A DNA stretch of 64,000 nt. It comes from Phytoactinopolyspora halotolerans. Its GTDB lineage: Bacteria; Actinomycetota; Actinomycetes; Jiangellales; Jiangellaceae. The stretch covers positions 115,064 through 179,063 of the forward strand of contig NZ_JAAGOA010000016.1 in assembly GCF_010550675.1 (NCBI RefSeq), given 5' to 3'. Below, piece after piece: positions 45,016 to 54,393 of the stretch (position 1 is the stretch's first letter; each line of letters opens with the position of its first letter). The position numbers and the translations under genes were made by a program. The notes under the pieces were generated by a model that saw only the letters and a list, made by a program, of their open reading frames with translations, was not told the DNA's origin and ran no database searches.

Positions 45016-46167
45016 ATGATCGGCGACATGGCAGTTGGCGAGGTAAACAATTCCACCCCTAAGGTGGCACGTTTTCGTGCTCTCGCTGATCAGATTCGGC
45101 AAGAGATCACGAACGGCCGTTGGCACGTCGGCGGCCGGCTGCCGACCGAACAGGAACTCGCCCGCACCCATGCGGTCAGCCTCAACACGGTACGCCGGGC
45201 CATCAGCGTGCTCGCCACCGAGAATCTCGTAGTGCGCCGACAGGGCTCGGGCACCTACGTCACCGCGATCCCCGGCGGCGGCAGACCGAGGTTCATCGGC
45301 GTCCTCGTCCCGTCCAACACGTACTACTACCCGCGAGTGATCGAAGGCATCGAGCGCGCCACCAGCGCCGGCAGCGTCAAGCTCGTCCTCGCCTGCAGCG
45401 AGTACGACCCGGAGCTGGAGTTCGTCCAGCTTCAGCGGCTGGTCGAGGCGGGCGTCGCCGGGATCATCGTCGTACCGAACCTGCACCTGAGCCCGGACCC
45501 GGTCGCCCACCTGGAACGGCTGACCGACCTCCCAGTCCCGTACGTTCTGGCCGAACGCCGGCCTGTCGACCCCGCTCCAGATGACAGCACCGCGTTCGTC
45601 TGCACCAACTTCGTCGGGGGCGGCTACCTTGCCGTCCGCCACCTGCACGGACTCGGACGGCGGCGCGTCGGCTACCTCGGACGTAGCGGCACCGCCACAT
45701 CCGAGCAGGTCTATGCCGGGTTCCGGGAGGCGATCGACGATCTCGGCGTCGCTCCCCCACAGTCCGCGCTCGTACGACGCCCCGAGTGGTCCGGTGACGA
45801 CCTCGCCGACTACGCACGCATCTGCGTCGACGAAGGCTTGGATGCTGTCTTCTGTCTCGGCGACCGGGAAGCGACCGGGGTACTCAACCACGTCCGCAGG
45901 CTGGGAGCCCGGGTTCCCGAGGACGTCGCCATCGTCGCCTACGACGACGAGGTGGCCGAGCTCGCGGACATCCCGTTGACCGCCGTCTCACCACCCAAGT
46001 CCGAGATCGGCCGGCTCGCCGCAGAGACCCTGCTGCGGCGGATCGAACTCGGCCCCTCCGCCCCGATCAACCAGATCGTCCTGCAACCCCGGATCGCGGT
46101 GCGCGCCTCCTGCGGCGCGCCGCCAGAACTCTCGTGGACCGTCCGTTCGGTTGCCGCACACAGCTGA
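45016..46167 (+). CDS. GntR-type regulator with LacI-like sugar-binding domain
   Basis: A 383-residue hybrid like AraR of Bacillus subtilis. The N-terminal winged helix is GntR (RFRALADQIRQEITNGRW, RLPTEQELARTHAVSLNTVR, QGSGTYV; about 15-85). The rest is a periplasmic-binding-protein-like LacI/GalR effector domain (RFIGVLVPSNTYYYPRVIEG to LQPRIAVRASCG). The start is uncertain: ATG 45016, ATG 45028 and GTG 44998 are in frame and none has a good ribosome site. It is the first gene of a unit with a CUT1 transporter that starts 37 bp after its stop, so it probably controls that importer in response to its sugar. Confidence 0.85.
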   Translation: MIGDMAVGEVNNSTPKVARFRALADQIRQEITNGRWHVGGRLPTEQELARTHAVSLNTVRRAISVLATENLVVRRQGSGTYVTAIPGGGRPRFIGVLVPSNTYYYPRVIEGIERATSAGSVKLVLACSEYDPELEFVQLQRLVEAGVAGIIVVPNLHLSPDPVAHLERLTDLPVPYVLAERRPVDPAPDDSTAFVCTNFVGGGYLAVRHLHGLGRRRVGYLGRSGTATSEQVYAGFREAIDDLGVAPPQSALVRRPEWSGDDLADYARICVDEGLDAVFCLGDREATGVLNHVRRLGARVPEDVAIVAYDDEVAELADIPLTAVSPPKSEIGRLAAETLLRRIELGPSAPINQIVLQPRIAVRASCGAPPELSWTVRSVAAHS

Positions 46168-46204
46168 CCCATCATCCGCCCACGTCTCACGCAAGGAGAT
46201 CGGC

Positions 46205-47572
46205 ATGGCATTATCCGCAATCCGTCCCGGCTGTCCCGGCCGACCCGGCTACACCCGCCGCCACCGCACCATGCGCGTCTGGTCCGTCGCCGCCGGCGTG
46301 ACGCTGCTCGCTGCAACCGCTTGCAGTTCGTCCGGCGACGAGAGTGCGAGCAGCGACACGACGACGCTCACACTCGGCTACTACGCCGCGGCCGGCGACC
46401 CGGCAGACACCACCATGCGCGAGCTGGTGGACGAGTTCACCGCCGGCAACCCGGATATCGACGTGGAGATCCAGGCCGCCCCCTACGGAGACTTCTTCTC
46501 CCGGCTACGCACCCAGATCGCCGGCGGTGACGCTCCCGACGTCTGGCTCAGCGACGGTGTTCTGGTCGACGAGTTCGCCGCCCGCGGCAGCCTGCTCGAC
46601 CTCTCCGACCGCGTCGCCGGGCTGAACGAGGACGACTTTCACGGCATCGATCTCAACCGGACCCCGGACGGCGAGATCTACGGCTTCCCGCAGGGAGCCC
46701 AGACCCCTGTGCTCTTCTACAACACGGCCATGTTCGAGCAGGCCGGCATCGACCCGCCCGACGAGAACTGGACCTACGACGACCTCGCCGCGGCTGCCGA
46801 GCAGCTCACGGTCGACGAGAACGGCGACGGCACGCCCGAGGTCTACGGAATGCGCGTGCACTCCTCCGGCTTCACCGAGAGCTGGTGGCCGATGATCAAG
46901 GCGTTCGGCGGCGACATCGTCACCGACGACAACACCACGGTTGCCGTCGACTCCCGCGAGTCGCGGCAAGCTCTACAGTGGATGCTCGACGCCATCGGCG
47001 ACGACGGCTTCGCCCCTGACGGCGTCACCACCGAATCCCTGGGCGGCCCGCACCAGCTGTTCGCCAATCAGATGGTAGCGATGATCTTCGGCATCTACGC
47101 CCGCAGCCTGCCGGCCATCTCCGCCGATGTGGAGTTCGACGTCGCACCGTTGCCCACCGGCCCCGGCGGCGAACGCGGCAACGTCGCCATCGTCAACTCC
47201 TGGGTGATCAACAACGAGGCCGGCGACGAAGCCGCCGACGCGGCCTGGCGCTGGATCGAGTACTTCGCCGGCGAGGAGCCGCAGACCCGGTGGGCAGAAC
47301 TGGGCGAAGCGATCCCGATCAACAGGGCCGTCGCCGAGTCCGACGCGTTCCTGAACTCCGACACGGCACCAGCCGGCAAGCAAGTCTTTCTGGACGCGCT
47401 GGAGAGTTCCGAGGATCTCGGGGTGAACGCCGTCTGGGCCGAGTACACCGGCGTCCTCAATGAGAACATCATGGCCACCCTGGACGGCGGCGCCGACGTC
47501 GATACCGCACTGGCCGAGGCCCAGTCCAAGGCGCAGGAAGCGATCGACCGCTTCTACGCGGAGTCGTCCTGA
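46205..47572 (+). CDS. CUT1 sugar ABC transporter substrate-binding lipoprotein
   Basis: A 455-residue lipoprotein; ATG 46205 follows AAGGAGAT. The signal region carries a basic N-terminus and lipobox ATAC (Cys40). The family-1 binding fold shows TFLTLGYYAAAGDPAD-like start, YGFPQGAQTPVLFYNTAMFE, and VAIVNSWVINNEAGDE. It is followed without a gap by two permeases (TGATG overlap). The sugar is not known. It differs from the lipoprotein at 32260, so the two importers are not recent duplicates. Confidence 0.88.
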   Translation: MALSAIRPGCPGRPGYTRRHRTMRVWSVAAGVTLLAATACSSSGDESASSDTTTLTLGYYAAAGDPADTTMRELVDEFTAGNPDIDVEIQAAPYGDFFSRLRTQIAGGDAPDVWLSDGVLVDEFAARGSLLDLSDRVAGLNEDDFHGIDLNRTPDGEIYGFPQGAQTPVLFYNTAMFEQAGIDPPDENWTYDDLAAAAEQLTVDENGDGTPEVYGMRVHSSGFTESWWPMIKAFGGDIVTDDNTTVAVDSRESRQALQWMLDAIGDDGFAPDGVTTESLGGPHQLFANQMVAMIFGIYARSLPAISADVEFDVAPLPTGPGGERGNVAIVNSWVINNEAGDEAADAAWRWIEYFAGEEPQTRWAELGEAIPINRAVAESDAFLNSDTAPAGKQVFLDALESSEDLGVNAVWAEYTGVLNENIMATLDGGADVDTALAEAQSKAQEAIDRFYAESS

Positions 47573-48519
47573 TGGCGCAATCCGTCGTCACCGGCCGGGC
47601 GTCGCAGTCTGCCGCCCGGCCGCCGGCCGGCGTGGACAACCGTCGGTCGCGGCGCCGCAAGGACCGGGCGTGGGGTGTGCTGTTCGCCTCGCCGTACCTC
47701 GCTCACCTGCTCCTGCTCATGCTGTGGCCGCTCGGCGCGTCCCTGTACTTCGCGTTCACCACGTACGACCTGGTCAACCCGCCCGAGTGGACCGGTTTCG
47801 AGAACTTCACCCGGCTGCTGAGCGACAACAACTTCTGGCGCACGCTGGGAAACACGGCGTACTTCGCGGTGCTGTTCGTGCCGGCGCAGACGATTCTCGC
47901 GTTGCTGCTGGCAGTGGCGCTGAACCAGAAGATCAAGGGCATCGCGCTGTTCCGCACCGCGTTCTTCGTGCCGGTCGTCTCGTCGTGGGTGGTCGTCGCG
48001 TACGTCGCGGATTCGATGCTCAATCCGCGGTCCGGGATCGCCAACACGCTGCTGGACTGGGTCGGCCTGCCCACCCAGGACTGGCTGCAGAGTCCGGCGT
48101 TGGTGATTCCGACGCTGGCCGGCGTCGCCGTGTGGAAGGGCGTGGGATACATGATGCTGCTGTTCCTCGCCGGGCTGCAGGCCATCCCGGAGGAGCGCTA
48201 CGAGGCGGCCAAGGTCGACGGGGCGAGCGCGCTCCAGCGGCTGCGGCACATCACCATGCCGGGTGTGTCCGGGACGACCTTCCTGGTCCTCGTGCTCACG
48301 CTGATCACCACGCTGCAGGCGTTCGAGCAGGTCTTCGTCATGACCGACGGCGGCCCGAACGGCGCCAGCGAGCTCACAGTGCTCTACATGTACCGGCAGG
48401 GGTTCGAGTACTTCCAGATGGGCTACGCGTCTGCCATCGCCTGGGTGCTCTTCCTGCTGATCCTGGTGCTCACCATCGTCCAGCTCCGACTGCAACGGAA
48501 GTGGGTGCACTATGCCTGA
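47572..48519 (+). CDS. CUT1 sugar ABC transporter permease (MalF/UgpA type)
   Basis: A 315-residue permease with an N-terminal basic cytoplasmic stretch, six membrane helices and the EAA loop YEAAKVDGASALQRLRHITM. FVMTDGGPNGASELTVLYMY is family-typical. It overlaps the binding protein by one base and the second permease by 8 bp. No ATPase gene is present, so a shared MsiK-type ATPase is presumed. Confidence 0.92.
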   Translation: MAQSVVTGRASQSAARPPAGVDNRRSRRRKDRAWGVLFASPYLAHLLLLMLWPLGASLYFAFTTYDLVNPPEWTGFENFTRLLSDNNFWRTLGNTAYFAVLFVPAQTILALLLAVALNQKIKGIALFRTAFFVPVVSSWVVVAYVADSMLNPRSGIANTLLDWVGLPTQDWLQSPALVIPTLAGVAVWKGVGYMMLLFLAGLQAIPEERYEAAKVDGASALQRLRHITMPGVSGTTFLVLVLTLITTLQAFEQVFVMTDGGPNGASELTVLYMYRQGFEYFQMGYASAIAWVLFLLILVLTIVQLRLQRKWVHYA

Positions 48520-49411
48520 CGTCCTGACCGATCCCGACGCCGCGGCACGTCACCCGGAGACACCACGGCGTCGCGGCCGGGGAAACCTGCGCCGGACGGC
48601 GCGCAAGGCACCGGCGTATCTGGTGCTGGTCCTGGGCACCGCCGTCATGGTGCTGCCGTTCCTGGCGTCGCTCGGCAACTCGCTGAAGAGCTACGCCCAG
48701 TACATCAAGGTGCCGCCGGACTGGTTGCCGGACCCCGTCCAGTGGAGCAACTACCAGGAGGTGTGGGAGCGCACCGACTTCGTCACGTACCTGACGAACA
48801 GCCTGATCGTCTCCGGTGCGGCCGTCGTCGGCGCACTGATCACCAGCGCCATGGTGGGACACGCGCTCGCACGGATGCATTTCCCCGGCCGTGATGTGCT
48901 CCTGGTGGCGGCGCTGGGCACGATGATGCTGCCGACCGTGATCACCATCGTGCCGAGCTTCATCCTGTTCAAGTCGTTCGGCTGGCTGGACACCCTGCTG
49001 CCGCTGATCGCGCCGTACTGGCTGGCCACACCGATCGGGATCTTCCTGATGCGGCAGACGTTCCTCGGCATCCCGCGCGATTTCGAGGAGGCGGCCAGCA
49101 TCGACGGCGCGAACCCGTGGCAGGTCTTCATCCGGGTGCACCTGCCGATGGCGAAACCGGCGCTCGCCACCCTCGGCGTGTTCACCTTCATGACCACCTG
49201 GGGCGCCGTCCTGGAGCCGACCATCTACCTCACCTCGCCGGAGAACTTCACGTTGCCGATCGGAGTGATGAGCCTGCAGGGACAGTACGTCGGCAACGAC
49301 AACCTGGTGACGGCGGCCGCGCTCATGAGCCTGGTCCCGGTCCTGCTGGTGTTCCTGGTCGCCCAGCGGTATTTCGTCCGCGGGGTGATGTCGAGTGGCG
49401 TGAAAGGGTGA
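48512..49411 (+). CDS. CUT1 sugar ABC transporter permease (MalG/UgpE type)
   Basis: A 299-residue inner-membrane permease with EAA loop EEAASIDGANPWQVFIRVHL and the C-terminal AQRYFVRGVMSSGVKG typical of MalG partners. It ends the transporter operon. The next gene, an ATPase, has its own AT-rich promoter region about 80 bp downstream. Confidence 0.92.
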   Translation: MPDVLTDPDAAARHPETPRRRGRGNLRRTARKAPAYLVLVLGTAVMVLPFLASLGNSLKSYAQYIKVPPDWLPDPVQWSNYQEVWERTDFVTYLTNSLIVSGAAVVGALITSAMVGHALARMHFPGRDVLLVAALGTMMLPTVITIVPSFILFKSFGWLDTLLPLIAPYWLATPIGIFLMRQTFLGIPRDFEEAASIDGANPWQVFIRVHLPMAKPALATLGVFTFMTTWGAVLEPTIYLTSPENFTLPIGVMSLQGQYVGNDNLVTAAALMSLVPVLLVFLVAQRYFVRGVMSSGVKG

Positions 49412-49487
49412 GTGTCGCCCGCTGAGTCAGCTCGGATGTTCAGCCCAGTTCCGCGCGACGTGTGCAGTCGCCAACGCCAATACTCGT

Positions 49488-49527
49488 TTGGTGATACTAT
49501 TGCCGAGAATACTATTGACAACAATAG
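49488..49527 (+). promoter_or_regulatory. AT-rich promoter with direct and inverted repeats
   Basis: TTGGTG (49488-49493) and TACTAT (49510-49515), 16 bp apart, form a plausible promoter. ATACTATTG occurs twice (49494-49502 and 49509-49517, 15 bp apart), and CTATTGACAACAATAG (49512-49527) is an inverted repeat across the likely start of transcription. This looks like an operator. The low GC is unlike the surrounding DNA. Confidence 0.55.
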
Positions 49528-49540
49528 GAAAGTTCGAGCA

Positions 49541-51004
49541 ATGGCGTTCATTGGCAGAAAGAAGGAGCTGGCCAGGCTCAACGCACACCTGGCCTGGGTC
49601 CGCAGCGGCGGAGCAGACGAGAAGGGACGTGCCGTTCTCCTGCGTGGCCGTCGCCGGGTCGGAAAGTCACGGCTAGCCGAGGTCTTCTGCGACTCCAGCG
49701 GGCTGCCGTTCATGATCTTCCAAGCATCCCGCAAGGCACCGGCTCGGCGCGAGCGGGAACGCTTCGCTGAGGCCATCGCTACCTCCAACTTGGCTGGCCG
49801 CGACGTTGCCGTCGATCAGAGCCCACGTGATTGGGGTGCGGCGTTCCGGCTTCTCGCGGCCGCGCTGCCGGACGACCGGCCGAGCATCGTCGTCATCGAT
49901 GAGTTGCCCTACCTGGTGGAGACGGATCCCAGCACTGAAGGAGAACTCCAGACAGCATGGGACAAGAATCTTTCCCGCAAGCCGGTGCTGCTGCTGATCC
50001 TCGGCTCCGATCTGTCGGTCATGGAAGCTCTCTCCAGTTACGAGAACCCATTCCATCAGCGAGCCAAGGAGATGGTGCTCCACGCGCTCAACCCTGCCGA
50101 CGTGGCGGAGATGACCGGACTCGGCGCCGCCGATGCGCTCGACGCCTATCTCATCACCGGCGGCCTTCCCCTGGTTTGCCAGGAATGGCGTACCGGTTGG
50201 AGCCGATCGGCCTTTCTCGAGGAGTCCCTGAACGACCCGACCAGCGCGTTGATCGTGTCCGGGGAACGGATCCTCGCAGCGGAGTTTCCGCCTGATGCCA
50301 TCGCCCACACCGTCCTCACCGTGATCGGCGGGACCGGCGAGCGCACGTGGACGACCATCTCTGAGCGTGCGGGCAACGAGCAACCATTGGCTCCGGGCAC
50401 GCTGCAGGCTGCGATGGCCTCGCTCATCGGGAAACGCGTCGTCGCCGATGAGACACCGCTGTCAACAAAGTCGACGACGAAGAACAAGCGCTACTACATC
50501 GCCGATCCCTTCCTGCGATTTTGGCTGGCGTTCGTCGAGCCTGCGATCCCCGAAGTCGAGCGAGGCCGTGGCGACATCGCGACAGAACGCATCGAACGAG
50601 GGTTCGCTGCGTGGCGGGGTCGCGCTATCGAACCTGTGATCCGTGATGCCCTGTTCCGGCTGCTTCCCGACGAGAGGTGGCCGAACGCACGCGCTATCGG
50701 CGGTTGGTGGCCTCGCAGCAACAACCCCGAGATCGACTTGGTGGGCGCCGACCGCGCACCAACCGCATCGGAGATCTCTTTCATTGGGAGCATAAAGTGG
50801 CTCGAACAGCGCCCGTTCGACGCCAACGATCTAGCACAGCTGGCACGCGACGCAACTTCCGTCCCCGGCGTCAGCGTCTCAACGCCTCTGGTTGCCGTCT
50901 CGCGCACCGACACCTCATTGACCAGCCGGGGTCGAGCTTCAGCGCTTCCGGGACTCGCCGCGCTATGGGGACCGGATGACCTCATCGTTGCCTGGCAGAG
51001 CTAA
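49541..51004 (+). CDS. DUF234/archaeal-type STAND-like ATPase
   Basis: A 487-residue cytosolic protein with ATG 49541 after AGGAAAG. It has Walker A GRRRVGKS (36-43), Walker B SIVVIDELPYL (Asp120-Glu121), and a middle helical region with ITGGLPLVCQEW. A DUF234-type region near the C-terminus contains YYIADPFLRFWLAFVEP and the nuclease-like ARAIGGWWPRSNNPEIDLVG. Such ATPases are found scattered and often in mobile or defence-rich regions; their function is not established. It stands alone between a sugar transporter and a convergent secreted-protein gene, with an AT-rich upstream region, which may reflect transfer. Confidence 0.85.
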   Translation: MAFIGRKKELARLNAHLAWVRSGGADEKGRAVLLRGRRRVGKSRLAEVFCDSSGLPFMIFQASRKAPARRERERFAEAIATSNLAGRDVAVDQSPRDWGAAFRLLAAALPDDRPSIVVIDELPYLVETDPSTEGELQTAWDKNLSRKPVLLLILGSDLSVMEALSSYENPFHQRAKEMVLHALNPADVAEMTGLGAADALDAYLITGGLPLVCQEWRTGWSRSAFLEESLNDPTSALIVSGERILAAEFPPDAIAHTVLTVIGGTGERTWTTISERAGNEQPLAPGTLQAAMASLIGKRVVADETPLSTKSTTKNKRYYIADPFLRFWLAFVEPAIPEVERGRGDIATERIERGFAAWRGRAIEPVIRDALFRLLPDERWPNARAIGGWWPRSNNPEIDLVGADRAPTASEISFIGSIKWLEQRPFDANDLAQLARDATSVPGVSVSTPLVAVSRTDTSLTSRGRASALPGLAALWGPDDLIVAWQS

Positions 51005-51071
51005 GGGCTCAACCGCGGGATGATGTCCGACGGTGTCAAGCCGGCCGACCGCCAGCCGTCCCGGCCGCCAT

Positions 51072-51107
51072 CCGGGCCCGTCACCGGCGCATCGTGAACG
51101 GGCCCGG
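51072..51107. terminator. Hairpin between convergent genes
   Basis: CCGGGCCCGTCAC (51072-51084) pairs with GTGAACGGGCCCGG (51094-51107) with one bulged base and a 9-base loop. It lies between the convergent stops at 51004 and 51150 and can serve both. Confidence 0.75.
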
Positions 51108-51149
51108 GTGGGCATTAGATGCCCTCGAAGAACTTCACGGTCAGCCTTG

Positions 51150-53465
51150 CTACCACGCGGTTTCGATGCCTCCTGATTCGTCGTAGGCGCTCGCCCAGTA
51201 GTGGCCGGGCGCGGTGATCCGATCGACGAGGAACCCGACGGTGCCGGTCGCCGGCAGCGACTCGGAGGTGCCGGACACCCAGCCATCGGTCTCGGTCTCC
51301 GGTGCCAACTCGAGATAGCGGCCGGCGGCCTTGGTGAACCTGCCGTGCACCGTCGCCGTGGACACCGGCTCGCCGGTCTCCAGGTCGACCACGTGTGCGC
51401 GCGCCGTCGCCCGGCTGTTCTCGACGGTCAGCTCAAGCCCGTCGACCACCATCGGCCGCGACTCGGACGGGCCGGTGGTCGCCGAGGTCACCGCTGAGGC
51501 CGGGCCCTCGTTGCCGTGCACGTCCACGGCGGCCACCCGGTAGTAGTACGTAGTCTCCGGGAGCAGGCCCGTGTCCGTCACGTCGAGCCCGCGCGATCGC
51601 GTCGCCAGGTTCTCCGGAGTGGGGGCCACGTCCGGCGAGGTGGAGCGGTAAACGTTGTAGCGCTGGACCTCTACGTCGTCGTAGGCGCGGCCGTAGGACA
51701 GATCGATGCTCTGGTGGTCGAAGGCGGTGGCGGTCGGCGCGTCGCTGAGCTGCGTGGGAGCGCCGTCGTCGGGCGGCAGCGGCGGAAGGACCGCACCCGC
51801 TCCCCATGCGGACGGCAGCTCGCGGATCGAGTCGTAGTGGTGCATCGCGACGCCGCCGAACGCCGGGCTGTCCGCGTACGCTGCGTACAGCGTGTCCAGC
51901 TCGCGCTCCAGCGCGGTGCGCCCTTCCTCGCGGAACGTGATGGTCTCCGGGTCGCCGCTGCGGCCGACGATGTCCAGCGTCTCGACGCCGCTGACCACCG
52001 AGTTCGGCTTGCCGATCGACTCGGCGTACGCGATCTCGTTCCTCATCTGCGCGACCAGGCCGGCGCCGCCGTCGGCCGTGTCCCGGTAGTTCATGATCGA
52101 GATGTAGTCGTTCAGGTCCTGCATGTGCTCGCTGAGCGGCTTGGTCTCGCCCTTCCACTCGATCGCGTCGCAGCAGTCGCTGGTGTCCAGCCAGCGCGGG
52201 ATCGCCGGGCCGAAGACGAGTCCCGACCCGGCGGCGTCCCGGCGTTCGATCATCGTCTCCAGGATGTCCAGCCACTGCCGCTGCAGCTCGGGCTTGCGCG
52301 CCCGGAAGTCGGAGTGGATGTACGGCTCGATGTCCACGTTGACCCCGTCGAACCGCTCATCGTCGGCGGAGGACAGGTTGTAGTTGAGGATCTTCTCCAT
52401 CTCCCGCACCGCGCGGTGGTGGTAGCGCTCGAAGCCGCCGAAGAACGGCGGCCGGGTGCCGCCGGCGATGGTCGCGTACACCTGGTATCCGTGCTCGTGC
52501 GCCCAGGTGATGAAGTCCCGGACGGCCGGCCGCCGGTCCTCCAGCATGTCCAGCTCACCGTACGTGTCCACGCCGAAGTACAGCGTGGTGATCGGGTCCG
52601 AGTCGAAGGTGTCCGTGTCCGTGGCCAGCGTGTCTAGCAGCTGCCGCGAGCCGTCGTTGAGGATCAGGTTGTAGGAGGCGTGCTCCCAGATCCACACCGC
52701 GCGGTCCTGCGGCTGTACCAGGACCTCCTCTGGTGCCGCGTCACCGACCTGCGCGTATGTCGTCGTCGACCGTCCTTCGTTGCCGTGCGTGTCGACGGCA
52801 CGCGCCTCGATGCTGGCCATCGTGTCGCCGAGCTCGCGTGCGTCGAGGACGGACAGAAAGCGGCCGCGTTGTCCCTGGGCGGTCCGCCACGGCCCGCCGT
52901 TCACCCGGACTTGGACGGACTCGATCGGGTTGCGGCCGGCGGCGGCGATCCGCACCGGCGTCGTCCCATCCACCCGAGTGCCGTCCGCCGGGCTCAGGAT
53001 CTCCACCTCGGGCACGTTCGCCGCCGGGTTGTCCACGTTGAGCTCCACGAACGGGGACCAGACGCCGTACCGGTCGGCCACCTTCTTGCCGCGTACCGTC
53101 ACCTGGATCTCGCCGTCGAACGGCGTCGTGTCCAGGTCGTAATGCCAGGTGCCACGGTCGTCGGCGTCCGGGTCGGTCACGTGGACGCGAGCGGTCCGCA
53201 CCCCGTCGACGACGATCTCCAGGTCATACGCGCCGACGAACCTGCCCTCCAGCCGGACGGTGCCGACGGACACCTGATCTCCGCTCGCGTGCGAGTCGAT
53301 CGTGACCTCGGGCTCGACGGCGTCGACGGCGCTGCCGGTGTTGACGGCACTGCCGGCGCCCACGGCGCTGCCGGCCGGCACCGGCGCCAGGATCGCTGCC
53401 AGGACCGCCACCGCCAACCCGAGGATCCACGACCTCCATAGCGAGATACCACGAACGTGGTGCAC
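51150..53465 (-). CDS. Secreted TIM-barrel (GH18-like) protein with Ig-like and FnIII domains
   Basis: The 771-residue protein starts at GTG 53465 behind GGGAG. It has a signal peptide (WRSWILGLAVAVLAAILAPV). Two Ig-like domains follow (about 48-145 and 150-245). A barrel domain (about 250-560) shows TTLYFGVDTYGELDM, YQVYATIAGGTRPP and FDGVNVDIEPY, the last resembling the DxxxDxE strand-4 motif of GH18-type enzymes. FAMHHYD-like GGVAMHHYDSIREL closes the barrel. An FnIII domain (about 585-665) and a final beta domain follow. A polysaccharide-directed hydrolase is likely; the specific family and substrate were not recognised. Confidence 0.75.
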   Translation of the reverse strand: MHHVRGISLWRSWILGLAVAVLAAILAPVPAGSAVGAGSAVNTGSAVDAVEPEVTIDSHASGDQVSVGTVRLEGRFVGAYDLEIVVDGVRTARVHVTDPDADDRGTWHYDLDTTPFDGEIQVTVRGKKVADRYGVWSPFVELNVDNPAANVPEVEILSPADGTRVDGTTPVRIAAAGRNPIESVQVRVNGGPWRTAQGQRGRFLSVLDARELGDTMASIEARAVDTHGNEGRSTTTYAQVGDAAPEEVLVQPQDRAVWIWEHASYNLILNDGSRQLLDTLATDTDTFDSDPITTLYFGVDTYGELDMLEDRRPAVRDFITWAHEHGYQVYATIAGGTRPPFFGGFERYHHRAVREMEKILNYNLSSADDERFDGVNVDIEPYIHSDFRARKPELQRQWLDILETMIERRDAAGSGLVFGPAIPRWLDTSDCCDAIEWKGETKPLSEHMQDLNDYISIMNYRDTADGGAGLVAQMRNEIAYAESIGKPNSVVSGVETLDIVGRSGDPETITFREEGRTALERELDTLYAAYADSPAFGGVAMHHYDSIRELPSAWGAGAVLPPLPPDDGAPTQLSDAPTATAFDHQSIDLSYGRAYDDVEVQRYNVYRSTSPDVAPTPENLATRSRGLDVTDTGLLPETTYYYRVAAVDVHGNEGPASAVTSATTGPSESRPMVVDGLELTVENSRATARAHVVDLETGEPVSTATVHGRFTKAAGRYLELAPETETDGWVSGTSESLPATGTVGFLVDRITAPGHYWASAYDESGGIETAW

Positions 53466-53591
53466 AGACCGCTCCCTTCACGACGGTGCAGACCGGACCT
53501 CCCGAGCGCGGGAGACGGAGCGCACGCTTTCGCACGAGCGTCGATGTCCAGGGAGGAAGGAATCAAGAGTTCTTTCGGTACTGGCGCCGGC

Positions 53592-54182
53592 TCAGCCTTC
53601 CGCCTGCTGGTAGACGGCGAGTTGCACGCCGCTGTCGGTGGTCGCGGACTCGGCTAGCGTCAGGTCGAAGGATTCGATCCCGGAGCCTGCGAACAGCCGA
53701 CGGCCAGTCCCCAGCACCGTCGGATGCACCATCAGCACCAACTCGTCCACGAGCCGGCGCGCCAGCAGGGACCGGACCAGTACGCCGCTGCCGAACACGA
53801 CCAGGTTCTCGTCCAGAGCGCGGCGGAGGTCGGCGACAGCCCCGGCGGCGTCGCCCTCGAGCAGCACGGAATTCTGCCAGGGCAGCGGCTCGGTCAGCGT
53901 GGTCGAAGCGACGTACTTCTGCACGCGGTTGAGCGCGTCGGTGAACGGATTCGGCTCCTGGTGAGGCCAGTAGGCCGCGAACTGCTCATAGGTGGTGCGT
54001 CCCAGGAGCAACGACCACGCACTCGACATGCGCGCTCCCATCAGCTCCTGCATCGCCGGATCCTGCCGTTTGCTCGCCCAGCCACCGTGCTCGAAGCCGT
54101 CGCGACGGTCCTCGTCCGGGTGGCCCGGCGCCTGCATGACACCGTCGAGTGTCAGATGCTCGATGACGACGATCTTGCCCAT
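53592..54182 (-). CDS. RibD/dihydrofolate-reductase-like oxidoreductase
   Basis: A 196-residue protein. I chose ATG 54182 ([20 protein letters not shown]) because GAGGAGG precedes it; an upstream ATG at 54230 has no such site. Features of the RibD C-terminal/DHFR-like family: the N-terminal [47 protein letters not shown] and [13 protein letters not shown]. Members are NADPH-dependent reductases, usually of unknown physiological substrate. It is divergent from the dehydratase gene with a 211-bp gap; no functional link is evident. Confidence 0.88.
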   Translation of the reverse strand: MGKIVVIEHLTLDGVMQAPGHPDEDRRDGFEHGGWASKRQDPAMQELMGARMSSAWSLLLGRTTYEQFAAYWPHQEPNPFTDALNRVQKYVASTTLTEPLPWQNSVLLEGDAAGAVADLRRALDENLVVFGSGVLVRSLLARRLVDELVLMVHPTVLGTGRRLFAGSGIESFDLTLAESATTDSGVQLAVYQQAEG

Positions 54183-54393
54183 GTGGTCCTCCTCGGTTGC
54201 TCGCTGCCGGGCCCTTCCCGGTGCGCTCACCCTCTACACGAACGGCGAACCGAGGATCGACATCGCGACGAGAAAAATCTTCAAACTGCGCCGAGAATTC
54301 GTGACCGCTCGTTTCGCGTCGCCCGTCGTACGGACGGCTCATCTTCCGGACAGGCATAAAGGACCTCATTCCCGGCGCGGTAGGGTCCCCACC

